Source of the DNA: Trichobilharzia regenti
Taxonomy: Eukaryota > Platyhelminthes > Trematoda > Strigeidida > Schistosomatidae
Direction of reading: 5' to 3'
NCBI GenBank assembly: GCA_944472135.2
Contig: OX235265.1
Span: forward strand, 47,279,459-47,343,458
DNA: 64,000 nucleotides
Both the position numbers and the translations under genes were made by a program. A model generated the notes under the pieces. It searched no databases. It was not told the origin of the DNA and saw only the letters and a list, made by a program, of their open reading frames with translations. This document shows, piece by piece, positions 42,747 to 54,174 of this stretch. Position 1 is the first letter of the stretch; every line of letters starts with the position of its first letter.

Positions 42747-43950
42747 TAAAACAAGCAATAAAGGTTTATAAAACAGGATTTATTGAATTCATCAAATTTC
42801 GGTAGAACTCTTCCTCAGCTGAATACTCTACATACACGGATGTATATATACCTTTGAAATTACATTGGGAGATATAAGACTGATAAGTGAGCAAACAAAC
42901 TACATTGAATCAGTCATGCAGAAAGACAAGTGCGAGTGTTTTCCAGGTCATGTCCAAATAGATAAGGGGAGAGAGAGTACGATAGATAAATTGCATTATG
43001 CTTCAATTACACCACTTAGATAAACAATTAGACATTAGAGAATATAACAAGAATTGCAAACAGAGTAATATCAATAGTAATGGTTATAATAACAACAATA
43101 ATTGTGGTGAGAGCAGGCCGTGAGAAAATATGAGCAAGGCTGATTCAATAACCAATCACAGCAAAGTTAACGTGGCAAAATATGATTCGCAGATAGAGAA
43201 CTCTATTTGTCGAGGAATCCCTAAACAACCAATCCGAAGCCTGCGTTTGTCTGCCTAACTTCTGATAAACAACCAATCAGATGACTGCGCTTGCCTACTT
43301 GCATAAGCTATAATAATGTATGTGAAATATATATAAATACATGTTGATTTTCATAATAAAAGGATCTGTTGCCTGGCCCTTGTCTTCTGTTGTTACATAA
43401 TAATAATAGTGTTGAAGTGAGTTAAGATAATCCTACTGATAAAGGATAGTTTTAAATGTATCAAGAATAATAATGGTAATAATAATAAGAGGTAGAATAA
43501 TAAGTAAAACGTATTACCATGGTAAATTCAGAGTCATGACCATCTCCTTTTGTACACAGAGGCCTAGTTTATAAACCAGAATTGCACTAGCTTCTGCGAT
43601 TGCAAGCATCTTCTTGTTTCTTTGTCTGCTGACAATAGTGAATGACTTGGCCGCATCGATATCATATCCGCAATCCACAAGATGTTTTGTTATTCAGGAT
43701 TTTAGCACTTTGCACTCAGTTGTTTTCAACCCTTTTGGCAAACGCTCTTGGAAAACATTCGCACTTGTCTTTCTGCATGACTGATTCAATGTAGTTTGTT
43801 TGCTCACTTATCAGTCTTATATCTCCCAATGTAATTTCAAAGGTATATATACATCCGTGTATGTAGAGTATTCAGCTGAGGAAGAGTTCTACCGAAATTT
43901 GATGAATTCAATAAATCCTGTTTTATAAACCTTTATTGCTTGTTTTAAAT
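42747..43950 (-). mobile_element. Penelope-like element fragment with 210-bp inverted ends
   Basis: Arms about 42747-42957 and 43740-43950 are nearly identical inverted copies (CTTCCTCAGCTGAATACTC / GAGTATTCAGCTGAGGAAG). Between them the minus strand (43500-43740) reads DIDAAKSFTIVSRQRNKKML, IAEASAILVYKLGLCVQK and stop, the end of a Penelope-type GIY-YIG domain. A solo LTR (43103-43397) sits in the middle. Confidence 0.7.
43103..43397 (+). repeat. solo LTR, family S, copy 2, nested
   Basis: TGTGGTGAGAGCAGGCC at the start, TCTTCTGTTGTTACA at the end, 295 bp, with AACCAATCAG and ATATAAATACATG (TATA-like). Flanks are AATAAT-rich, so the target duplication cannot be read safely. Inserted inside the Penelope-like fragment. 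Confidence 0.7.
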
Positions 43951-44001
43951 GAAATAGGGAATCACAATAATTCACGCATAAAAGTGTTGTATTCAACCTA
44001 C

Positions 44002-44115
44002 CATAACCATGTTTGAAATTGTTCCCATGTCCACATATTTTCATCTGGTAATTCAGATGATCTAGGCCCATTTTTATATTTATGCTGTATACAATTATTA
44101 CAAAGATGTATTGCC
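44002..44115 (-). CDS. TTLL3: TTLL3/8-type tubulin glycylase, exon
   Basis: Acceptor CTGTTTAG, donor TTATG|GTAGGT. Encodes AIHLCNNCIQHKYKN then GPRSSELPDENMWTWEQF and QTWL. It matches the TTLL3 stretch HLCNNSIQK---...LP-DNMW----F---L, part of the insertion that marks TTLL3/8 among TTLLs. One nt completes the Glu codon from 46781; two nt are carried into 39184. Confidence 0.9.
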
Positions 44116-45419
44116 CTAAACAGAACAATAGTAGTAGCAGTAGTAGTAAGAGAAGAAACAACAATAATGGTGTGATTGTGTAATAGCGTATTGTATTGTG
44201 TGAATTTATGCAAAATAAACAGGTTCGTATGTCAACAGAATTAGATTACTTATTGTAAGATTCGATTTTTAAAAATTTAACTTATTCATATGTACATGAA
44301 TAATGAAAGACTGAATGACTGACTTAAAAAGGTAGGGGTGTTTGCAGAAGCTCATCAGCCTACTTCACCACACTTCAAGAAAGTAAACAGGAAGGTAGAG
44401 AAAGGAAATGTTATATATACACATATATGTATAACCCAGTTACGTTCATATACTTCAAAGTTCTTCAAATTCCTTCCTAATGAATTCATTATTTTCTTGA
44501 ATGTTAGTAACGCACATGACAGTCCACAAGCCATTTTTAAAAACTTATGCTGTAGCTGGCTGATGGCATAGGATGTTTTATCTCGGTAATTTTCTTCCAT
44601 TAATGATCATCAGCAATCTGGTCGTAGATCCAAACAGTCTGCATCACTATTGTTTAAATAGGCAACACGTGCAGCTTAATTTCTCCCACCCATCAACTAT
44701 TCTTTCTGACTTTTTCAAGGTGTCACTGTTGAACTCACTAAATATCTCATAACCCTGACCAGCTGGTTGACGTTTATTAGTTGAACTTCATTTCTTAACA
44801 GTAGCTGATTGGCTGAAGTGGTAGGAACACATTCCATGGATGGATAGGTTTGTATCTTCCCGTGTAGATACTCTTCCAAGGTGTTCAGTGTACGTCCACG
44901 AAGACTAGTCATCACTACCATCAAAAATGCAGACCTACTAAAGGATCAAGTTTCAGTTTCATAACTCACTGCACCGTTTACTGCCTATTTATCCTGCTGT
45001 TGAACTCAGAAGTCATCTGCTTGATGGTGTTTACTCATACCGTCTCCTTCATCTAACCTGCTGAAAGTTTTAACAGGAAACCTGCGGACCAAACAGTTTT
45101 GCAAAAGCCTCAGATTTTTGAGGAATTTCCTGAAGTCTACATCTTCAAATACTTGCAGCTGCAACACCATTTATGACAGAAATAGTGATAAAAGAGGCTT
45201 GTTTGTCACTTTCTTTGTTCATCTTCTTTGATGCAAGTGCAATGATTGATTACCTTTTACTGCGCAACAATTCTCTCCATACTACTTTATCACTGTGAAA
45301 CACATCCGTTTGAGGTGGATGACAGAAAAAGATGGGCGGTTTTTCTATAGGTGTTTCATTCAGTTGCTTGAGCTTAGGATAAGGATAGAAAGTTTGTTGA
45401 TAAGGTTGTGAAGCCCCAT
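44116..45419. other. intronic stretch, no gene recognised
   Basis: No exon signal. An eroded repeat may occupy 44600-45240, but I cannot name it. Confidence 0.35.
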
Positions 45420-45560
45420 CTCTTAGGTTGGCCAGGACATGTGCTATGCATGCCAAGGCACTGCATTTCCGTACGATCAGTATTTGGAGAAACAGAATTA
45501 CTTTGAGAAAGAGTCACGAGTGGTTACTCTCAAACATGGCACCTGTCCACTAAGACATCC
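45420..45560 (+). pseudogene. CR1-like LINE C-terminal relic
   Basis: Plus strand reads LLGWPGHVLCMPRHCISVRS, resembling the RLRWLGHVLRMP-RLPRRA motif near the end of several non-LTR retrotransposon ORFs. Short and isolated. Confidence 0.4.
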
Positions 45561-45889
45561 ACTGTTGGTTTGAACTACGTGGGGAGTTGTAGATTTCCTG
45601 TCTGAGTGGACAATTTCTAACGTTACCTAAAATCGCTTATAACGATGTATTTATTTAATTGTCGTGTATTGCATTCTTAAAATTTTTAATAACCTTCATT
45701 TAATTGTTCATAGTCTTGTGTATCTCAATCCATTATTGTTTCATTATATTTATGCTTCATAATTATAATGACATATGAAAATTTGCAAAACGTGAGAGAT
45801 TGATTTTTGTGGCTGAAATTATTTCCTCTTACTAAGTAGAATATAAGCTATTGCTTCATTATTACTTTGCGGGGTGCGTTAGGTTGAAG

Positions 45890-46200
45890 TGTAGTAAGAA
45901 CTGTCTACAAGCCGAAATTCTAGACAACGATTTACGTCAATGTTTACTTCCCGAATCGGGATCATGAGAAAAAACAATAACAAAGCTTAACCTTGAGGAA
46001 CTCAAAAACCAATCATAGAAGATTTAACGTGTGCAAATATGATTCGTAGATTAATGGCTTAACCTCCTGAGAAATGGCTACAAGCAGAACAACATGACCT
46101 TGAGCAAGAAAACAACCAATCAGATTGTTTGTTTGCCTACAATAAACTATAGTAATGTACATAAAAATCTATAAATATCTGTTGATTTCCTTAATCAACT
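45890..46200 (+). repeat. solo LTR, family S, copy 3, truncated
   Basis: TGTAGTAAGAACTG, ACGATTTACGTCAATGTTTAC, AACAACCAATCAGATTG and CTATAAATATCTGTTGATTTCC align in order with 26090-26422 on its minus strand. The 3' end (TGTTACA) is missing. Confidence 0.6.
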
Positions 46201-46419
46201 ATTCAACACTAAATCTAATTTAAATTATGTGAATATGGGTGGAAATGGAAGTAGGATTAGTCTCTCACACTATGTCAAGCACACTCTTCAATTAGTATTG
46301 ATTACTCATTTCTTGTTCTTCACCGTCTTACCTTCTTAAAGCTTTTTGATCAAACTGAATTGGAATATAACAAACACACAATGATTTGAAAGTACAATTT
46401 TCAATATTTATTCAGTGGA

Positions 46420-46690
46420 AGCTATAAACTCATGAATTTGTAATATTATCCTGCCTAATTCTTCTGACATTCAGCTTATTTTATATTGATGCGATTCACT
46501 TGTAATCTATCAATATTATTGATTCGATGTTATTTAAACAACATTAATGTTGTTCATAACACTAATTCATTCATTCACTATAACGTATATATAACTGTGG
46601 AGCCTGATGATGAAGTTATCGAAAAGAGTACTCTTTGTTCGGTATCCGTTCTTTTGAAAATTTTGAATAAGGTTTATCTTCGTTACGGAA
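46420..46690 (+). repeat. Penelope-like terminal region, single arm
   Basis: Nearly the same sequence as the minus strand of 59205-59460: ATCAATATTATTGATTCGATG, TTAAACAACATTAATG, then CTGATGATGAAGTTATCGAAA at 46604-46624. CTGATGA followed by GAAA resembles a hammerhead core, but stem II is poorly paired. Confidence 0.55.
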
Positions 46691-46780
46691 TTGTACCTGT
46701 ATTCAAGATTAAATTACAATCACTTCAATACTTCATAAAAACTGAACAGTATTTATTATTACAATTTGAGTTAAACTTAC

Positions 46781-47021
46781 TCACTGAAATTATCCAATGT
46801 GAATTCTTGAGAACAAAATCTCAAGTAACAATCTTGATACCACCATACCGTTAATGGTGCCCAATCAGTTACTAAGATCCATTGTCGTATATCAAATTTT
46901 GTTTTATATATCAATAATGGTCGTTCAATATATTTCTGTACAATATAACGTGCTTCAGCAAGAAATACAGTACCTTGAACAATTTTCAAAATATCTTCTA
47001 ATCGATCAAGACAAACAATAC
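46781..47021 (-). CDS. TTLL3: TTLL3/8-type tubulin glycylase, exon with ATP-grasp core
   Basis: Acceptor TTTGTTTTAG, donor CAGTGA|GTAAGT. Encodes [15 protein letters not shown], then [58 protein letters not shown] is the adenine/ATP loop of TTL-family ligases and FD-RQW contributes the substrate-side Arg; both are intact. Joins in phase to the RGRG exon upstream (G + GT = Gly) and to 44115. Confidence 0.93.
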
Positions 47022-47104
47022 CTAAAACAAAGACGAAGAAAAAGAAGAAGGTTGATGGTGAAAAAAATTTGAAGGAAAGTTTATTAGTGAATGATTACGG
47101 AATG

Positions 47105-47405
47105 GACTTACTAGAGTTTCAGTAGGAAGTCGTGGTCAATAGGCTTCAAGATGTCTGGTGTGGGGATAGATACTCACCGATAACATTGACTGACAGTAGC
47201 TGCAGGTACTGTATATTGGCAGAAATTAGAATTCTTAGGCCACTGGAATCTGTCAAACTGACTGACTGAAGAAAGCTTACCTCTTAATCTTCAGGTCACA
47301 GGTTTGATCACTGGTAAGGTTATGGGTGTATGCAGTTGTCTCGTGCTCCCTGATTTTTATTTACCCTAAATGATTTCGACTGATGATGAAATCTAACATG
47401 GAGTC
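47105..47405 (+). repeat. hammerhead tRNA-SINE relic
   Basis: AGGAAGTCGTGGTCAATAGG, GGCAGAAATTAGAATTC and CACAGGTTTGATCACTGG are equivalents of family blocks. The core is unrecognisable. Confidence 0.5.
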
Positions 47406-47594
47406 ATTCAAATCCTTAAAAAAACTAACACTTGAAGACAAAATTAAGTTAACTTCCTATGCTCCTGGATATTTACATTAGTAACTACAGAATCGGGGTA
47501 GAACAACACATCCATATATTGATTATTAACTTATCTCTATGCAGAGACAGATTTGAGTTAAATAAAAAGTGGAGAATCTTAATTTTTATTTATT

Positions 47595-48175
47595 ACTGAT
47601 CCCTTGGGTTCCTAGTGGAACATAGGGCTTCAACTGCACGTCTCCATTTGCTTATGTCTTCTGCTGTACTTTTAACCTCCATCCATGTTAGTCCATATTC
47701 TTTCAACTCCTCTTCACACGATCTCCTCCATGTCACCCTTGCACCGACGTCCCACACGCCGCTTCCCTTTCGGGTTCCACTCGAGCGATGGCTTGACGCT
47801 CGCGCGATGCCACCCAGCGGCCTCATCAGCAAGCGTCCAAGGCATCTCCACTTTCTCCTGCATATTTGTTGGGCGATTGGTTCTTGCTTTGTTTTATTTG
47901 TTCCCATAATTCCTTGTTGGTGATTCTTTCCGGCCATCTGTAAGACAGATGTTAATAAAGGTCTGCAACCTTTTGGAAATATTCTTTGTGACCCTCCAAG
48001 TTTCTGGTCCGTGTAAAAGAACTGACTTTACGTTTATATTGAAAATCCAAATTTTGTTGTTGATGCTGAGTGATGAAGATTTCCAGATTAATTTCAGGTT
48101 GATGAATGCGTTTCTCGCCTTCCCGATTCTCGATTTGACATCCTCGTCCGTTTCTCCTTTATCTGAATCTTAAGG
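47595..48175 (-). pseudogene. RTE LINE, 5'-truncated copy
   Basis: Minus strand: QEPIAQQICRRKWRCLGRLL, VTWRRSCEEELKEYGLTWME and WRRAVEALCSTRN, then upstream remains up to RIGKARNAFINLK-like sequence at about 48110. Close to the 34-kb element but with its own deletions (part of the region encoding LRSILKIRWP is lost near 47940). Confidence 0.7.
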
Positions 48176-48974
48176 AAATCCAGAGTAATGTTAGAATGGT
48201 AACTAAATATGACAATCACTACTTGCACATTCGAATTTCTAAATAAATCATCTCACTTCTGATTCAGTGTATTTTTGTGGTCTATTAATGCTAAAATCGT
48301 GCAAACTTAATTGCGATCCTTCCTTGATGAATGGTAAAAAGACTTATAATAGAAGGTAAAGCTACTGAGAGTTCAGTAACAAAGAGAAGTTAAAGAATAA
48401 GAACCCAAGGGGATCAAACGCGTCAGTGGCCACGAAACGAGTGGTTGCGTTTAATAGCAAATTTAATCCTTCAACGCAGATATAACCCTAATCTTCCTCT
48501 GTTCTACCATTAACCTGATCCTAATACATACTTGATTAGGTCAGCATAACCCTAACCTGTTATTAGCGTGTAACCCTAACCTAATCTAAAACTAACCAGA
48601 TAGACTATTTTATGTTCTTACACTTCACTCAACACTTATCTAATGACTATGGTATTTTATTCAATTGGTTACACTAACTTACTCTGCTAGTGCATTTCAA
48701 AGTTCGATTGGTGCGCTCGTTCTTTAAATTGGCCAGAAGAGTGCAGCCTATGATATATATCATTTTCAAGGAAAATTAGACATACTCTTTCTAACATTGA
48801 TAAAGTGAAAAAAAATAACTTCATCGCCTCATAAAGATAGACTAAAACCTCTAGAATGCCCAGGCTTTCTGCACTGTCAACTACGGTATACAAAAATATT
48901 TCTGCAATACAATTCAGAGTGTTATTTATCCTCCTGTTAAGATCAGATTACATGAGTTCTTCTTGTTTATTGTT
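48176..48974. other. no gene; telomere-like scraps
   Basis: AT-rich intronic sequence. 48481-48600 contains several CCCTAA/CCTAACC words in one orientation (see findings). Confidence 0.4.
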
Positions 48975-50720
48975 TCCTTTAGTTCCTAGGGGAACATAGC
49001 GCTTCACCCACACGTCTCCATTCCGTCCGATTCTTTGATAATGTTTCCACCTGGCTCCACATCTACCCACATGTCTTCATCTCCTCTTCACATCACCTCC
49101 TCCATGTCACCCCAACCCCACACTGACGATCAGATCGCCGCTTCCCTTTCGGGTTCCACTCGAGCGGTGGCCTGGCGTGCGATGTCACTCACTTGGTGGT
49201 TTGTTTTCTCAGAGTATGGCCAATCCACCACAATTTCCTCCTGAATATTTGTTGCACAGTTGGTTCCTGCATGGTCTGGGGTTCAATCCCCGGCCAACGA
49301 ACTCCTTTACCTCGATAAGCCAGAAATAATGCTGGTAAAGAGGAAAGGTTGGGCATGAGGCTAACAACCTTATCCTGTAAAGATAAACACTACTACAGAG
49401 ACTTTAAACCACTAGCTTGAAGCCCTATAGTTCTTGCTGGGCTGGTTCGTTCATTGCCAGAGATACCTGTTGCTAATCTTTTCTGGCCATCTGATCATGA
49501 GTAGTACTGGGCGAATACAGCTGTTGATGAAGGTGTGTATTTTGTTCGAAGCGACCTTCGTGACTCGTCTCCAAGTCTCTGATCCGTACAGTAAGTAGCA
49601 CTGATTTCACATTGGAGTTGGAAATCCACATCTGATTTTCATTTTCATGCTGAGTGCTGATTCTTGATCTCCACACAGACTTAATAGTAGTGAAAGCTTT
49701 CCCTGATTTCCGAATCCTTGCTGCTTTGACATCCTCATCAGTTCTGTTCACCTCTAGTTGAAACGATGCTTCCAAGGTAGGTAGACAGGTGAAGGAGGTT
49801 GCTTCTCTCAGATTTTTCTCATTAATTCTGGCTGATTGTTGTCTGTTGTTGTTGGTGTTGTTTTCGCTGTTGCTGTTAGCCAGGAATCTTCACCATCTAC
49901 CTCTGTTTTCTCTATGTTCACCTGAAGCACTATCTTCTCTGGATGCTTCTTCCACCAAATTGTTGATTTTTGCCTGTATATCTCCCAGTTTGTGGGAAAT
50001 CAGACATATATCATCGGCGAAGTACAGATCCTTCAAGTATTTTGTGTGGTTCCATTTTATGCGTGTCTCCTCGCTGCCCGGCCCACTGTCTGTCGAATTA
50101 TCCAGTCTACCACCCACAGTCAAGAAAATCATTGGAGCTGGTAAGTAGGCAGTCAGCCAGCCTTGTCGTACTCCTGTTTACACTTCGAAGGATTCCGTGA
50201 GTTTCCCGTTGTGGATTACTCGGCATGTAGCATTGTCGTACAACTATCGGATGTGGTGTATAATTGTTGGCGGCATCCCTTGGTAGTAGCGAATTAGTTT
50301 CCAAATCACCTCTCAATCGACGATGTTTGTTGAAGTCCTTTTCGAAGTCGATGAATTTGAGTGAAGTAAAGAGTTGACTGTCATTACACTATATGTTCAG
50401 TGATGATCCGTAGTGTTGAGCTTTGATCGATGCTTGACTTGTTTCTTTTGAATCCAGCGTGTTCCGGTCGAATTTTCTCTCCAGGATGACGTGGCTTAGT
50501 ATTTTGCTTAAGATGGACAGATAGGAGCATAATTCCACGCTAGTTGTTGCATTGACTGAAGTCTTCTTTGTCAGTTTGAATAGGCAGTGTTTCCTTGAAT
50601 CTGCAGGTAGCATGCCCTCTTTCAACACCTTCTTCAATAGTAGCGTCATCAGGTCCGCTGATATCTCTGGGTCAATTTTCAATGCTTTAGCAGGAATTTA
50701 TTGTGTACATATAGGAAATC
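48975..50720 (-). pseudogene. RTE LINE, long degenerate copy split by a SINE
   Basis: The minus strand carries in order the end of the RT N-terminal region (DPEISADLMTLLLKKVLKEG near 50680), a broken palm (about 50250-50400), a retained DLYFADDICLISHKLGDIQA box (about 50020), the post-palm segment (49473-49775) and the tail (48975-49020). A tRNA-like SINE lies at 49262-49428. Frames break repeatedly. Confidence 0.7.
49262..49428 (+). repeat. tRNA-Cys-like SINE, 5'-truncated, nested
   Basis: Starts within the anticodon arm (CATGGTCTGGGGTTCAATCC), continues through GGTTGGGCATGAGGCTAAC to GCTTGAAGCCCTATAG. Similar words TTCCTGC and TTCTTGC flank it, possibly a target duplication. Confidence 0.7.
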
Positions 50721-50889
50721 AATCCACCTGTTGTTAAATAAAGCCGCACCTTTGTTAATGAACACAACACACACACACACAAGATGCACCGAGGAAATTT
50801 TAATGGGATCAAAATGAATGAAACATAATTACCTAACTTGTTTCATCCGTCAGACAGATATGAGTCTCACTTTCACATTTTATGTTATA

Positions 50890-51290
50890 CAGATGTAGCC
50901 ATCAGAACAAGATGGTTTTCAGCGAACAATAGTTTTCGATAATTTCTTACCCAGGCTCCACAGTTATAAATCCATGGATATTAGAATACAAATAGCCAGT
51001 AAATGCAAGTGAAAATTATATCAGAAACTGTATTGAGGTACATGTATAAAAAAGGGATGATAGCTGTTATCTTGTCTTATGTTCTGAATGATTGTACCTT
51101 TTTGTATACATCCAGCTGACGATATTGAATAACTAACTACCGTTCTATTTTATACATGTACTCCAATACATGCCTATACTAGCTATCTGTATTCTAATAT
51201 TCCTAGATTCATAACTGTAGAGCCTAAGGAATAAGTTATCGAAAACGACTGTTGGCTTAGAACCATTTTATTCAGATCCAGTCATATTTT
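50890..51290. repeat. inverted repeat of Penelope-type termini
   Basis: Arms about 50890-51062 and 51150-51290 are complementary (GTTTTCGATAA / TTATCGAAAAC; CATGTATAAAA / TTTTATACATG). The CTAAGGAATAAGTTATCGAAA block is the same conserved terminal motif as at 46604. Confidence 0.6.
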
Positions 51291-51483
51291 TAACATGCCA
51301 TTTATAGATGGGATAAAATAATGATTGAGAACACAATGACATAAAACAGAACTTAAATGAACCAGAAACTATACTAATAGAGAGATTCTGATTGCAAAGA
51401 ATAAATGAGACTAAGTCAATGAAGTATAGAACATTTATTTAACTATAGAGATTTCATTTTCTATGAACATTTCATAAAAAGCA

Positions 51484-51680
51484 TCACTGAGAATGTAGAA
51501 TACTCGTCAACCACTCATGTGATCTGGGGTCAACTCTCGACCAACAGAGATGCACTCCTAAACCTCGCATAGCGGGAAGAAGGTTGGACACGAGGCTAAC
51601 AACCTCACCCAATAAAAGAAACATCACTGCTAAAGAGATCCTATGTTTTACTCGGAACCCGAAGGAAAGACAAAAAATCA
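51484..51680 (+). repeat. tRNA-Cys-like SINE, degenerate
   Basis: GATCTGGGGTCAACTCTCGACC (box B region), GAAGGTTGGACACGAGGC, CACCCAATAAAAGAAACATC and CCTATGTTTTACTCGG follow the family order. Confidence 0.6.
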
Positions 51681-51729
51681 TCAGTAAATTAGTATTATTA
51701 TTAATAATAATAATCATAAGTAGACCTAC

Positions 51730-51878
51730 CACGTCCCCTTGACTTAGCACCAGGTTTCACAATCCATACATTGCGCACCCCGTCCATATCGAATTGTGGA
51801 CAGCATTTTTTGAGCAGTTTACACAACTGATGACAATGAGGTGAGAGATGTTTAGCATTCATAAGTAATTGAGGTGTC
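51730..51878 (-). CDS. TTLL3: TTLL3/8-type tubulin glycylase, exon with KPG loop
   Basis: Acceptor ACTATTTTAG, donor CGTG|GTAGGT. Encodes TPQLLMNAKHLSPHCHQLCK then CCPQFDMDGVRNVWIVKPGA, KSRGRG. NVWIVKPG(A)xSRGRG is the nucleotide-binding signature of TTLLs, with the Lys expected to contact ATP phosphates. Phases match both neighbours (1 nt at each end). Confidence 0.93.
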
Positions 51879-53579
51879 CTAAAATAGTTTACAAACAAAG
51901 GTATAGAACATTTTCATATTCGCTTTTATGTACATTTGTTTAAAGTCAATTTCACCAGCTTATAACTGGATTTTGTCTCGTTTACATTATGTTTCTCACA
52001 GATGTATCTTCTTCTACAAGTTGGATATCTGAAAATAGGTGTTTTAAAGAAACCTATTTTGTCGCACATTTGTCCTCTTCAGACTCAATGATCCCTTACC
52101 TTATTATTATGATTTATAGTTTACTTGTCCATTTTACAACTGATGTCTTGACTCTCAGCCTGTCTGAATCATTGGGCTACCTTGAAAATTTCCTCCAACA
52201 CATTGCATCATATTTCCTCTAATTCTTAGTATTTTAAACACTGATTAAGTTCCCTGAAAAGCTAAATGTACTCAAGCACATTTTTAGTTGGCTTCCAACC
52301 TACTGGTGCCTATTTCCCGGAAAAGAAAGAGAAAATTATCGTAAGGGATTAGTCTTTACTTCTGAATGAACAGTATTACGTCACACAATATACTGTAGAT
52401 TGCTATTTTACTTGAAGAAAATATCATATGCGCATCTCAGAGGTTAAACTATTCATATCTAAGTAGGTACCTTAAAAACGGCTTATTAAATCAGCCACGA
52501 TGACTTAAATCGTAAGCTCTGCAAAGGGGATGTCCTAATTCCAGAGCTGAAACATGCAATCATCCCTTGGCTGGCAAGGACGTGGGTACATTTATTATAA
52601 CTGAAGCAACTAAAAAAAGAGGTGATTGTCTTTGGCGAATTTTGAGAAGATTCTACTCATTTTATTTGACCTTATATTAGCAACAGACTGTTCAAATATC
52701 TTCCCCATCAGTTTGGACCGTGTAGGTGTCTGTTAGAAAGTTAAATTCACTATGCTTTCCGATTATATAGACACGCCTTTATGATGTGAAAATCCAAGTA
52801 ACTAATTGATATATGAGTACCTGGAAATCATTTACACACCAGTATTGCTTTCCACCCTGATTGAGGTGGTTTACACACTAGAACCGGAACCAAGCTTATC
52901 AGTGATATCTCAGAAGTAAATCATTCAAACAATCTTATTTCTAACTGACTGCTTGAAAGAGATGGATAAAAAGGGAATCAAATAAACTGCTAAGTGATCC
53001 AGATACTACTCTGGCTTACTGCAAATTGATAGAAAGCAGCCAAAATTGACATCAGCATTTTAAGTCAACGGCTGCAAAGGTAGAAGTATTTATTCCTCAA
53101 ATCTGGATTTAGTTTACGTAGTGGACATGAGAAAACCTCATTGGGCAGCTTGTTTGACCTCGGGTCAGTCACCAACCAGTCAGAACGACTTATTCTCACC
53201 TGACCTAGCCAAATTTTAGTGTGGCTGAAAATGCATAAATATTATGTTTCTCCTCAGTTAACGTCCGTTACTCAGTCTTCTGTCTCCTCCCCTTTACGCT
53301 ATGGATTGAAAATTGTGCTATTTTAAAGCTGACAGCTGTGAAATTCCACTCAGAAGTGTGTATTTTCCAAATACTACTTAATACTTTCGTTTAAGTCCCT
53401 ACGTGTTTTGATGAAGGTTACTGATTTCACTAATAGCCTGAACTGATTAAATTATATTACAGCTAATGAAATAAATTTCTGAGGTAATGAATAACAAGAA
53501 TTTATGAGATAGCTCCAAGTATTATTTGCTTAAGTTAATTCTGCATTCCCCACTGACTGACTATAATGAACCGAAGTGT
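51879..53579. other. intronic stretch, no gene recognised
   Basis: No exon, RNA gene or clear repeat seen. Open frame 51989-52222 is hydrophobic but lacks splice support. Confidence 0.35.
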
Positions 53580-53671
53580 TCAGTCCCTGCGGACATGTCA
53601 GCGCCTAGTATGGACGCTTCAATGATGTCTGAAAACCAATATGATGTTATTTAGTGGACGGTGACTGGCAC
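53580..53671 (-). repeat. left part of an Sm-alpha-like repeat split by the LTR element
   Basis: The sequence up to GTGACTGGCAC is interrupted by the BEL-type element and resumes at 57640 (GGCAC repeated). The core of the repeat is on the right side. Confidence 0.4.
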
Positions 53672-54031
53672 TGTCAATGGAGTTGAAGATTGAACGATCA
53701 ATTCTTGGTTGTTTGCTTAAAATCAACTTCCCCGATTTTCGCGGAGGCATCAATACGACAGTCATCGTCTCATCGGTCGCTGTTCAGAAAGAAGAGTGAA
53801 ACATCGTCAGAAGTAATCTTATGATTTATTATTGTAATATTTGTTTTCAGACCTTAGTTCGCTTATTCCTTTTATATGTTGGTGTAACAATAAACAAATC
53901 TAAAGCGGCAGATCAGTGTTTTGGTTTTTGCGTCCGTTATAACTAAGCGTTTCTGAGAAATCTTCGAAGAACAGCGTGGGCCCGAGCGTAGCGAGAGCTG
54001 GGCATTAACGGTTTATGAGACGTGATTGACA
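53672..54031 (+). repeat. 5' LTR
   Basis: Begins TGTCAATGGAG, ends GTGATTGACA. Differs from the 3' LTR at two sites by eye (GCTTAAAA vs GCTCAAAA; CCCCGATTTT vs CCCCAATTTT). Contains CAATAAACAAATC as a possible polyadenylation region. Confidence 0.95.
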
Positions 54032-54174
54032 GTTTCTGACGATAGAAACAGATCTGGCGGATTCAAACAGTTGGTGAAAGTTTGGATAGTCGCCGTTCAT
54101 TTTTCCTGGTGCCGGTCAAGTCCTCTTTGAACAAGCAATATCTGGAACTTTTTGGAATTGGGTCAAGTTCAACA

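Noticed and set aside
46486..46854. 122-codon plus-strand frame
   Set aside because: Runs from a Penelope-type terminus into the antisense of a TTLL exon; not a gene.
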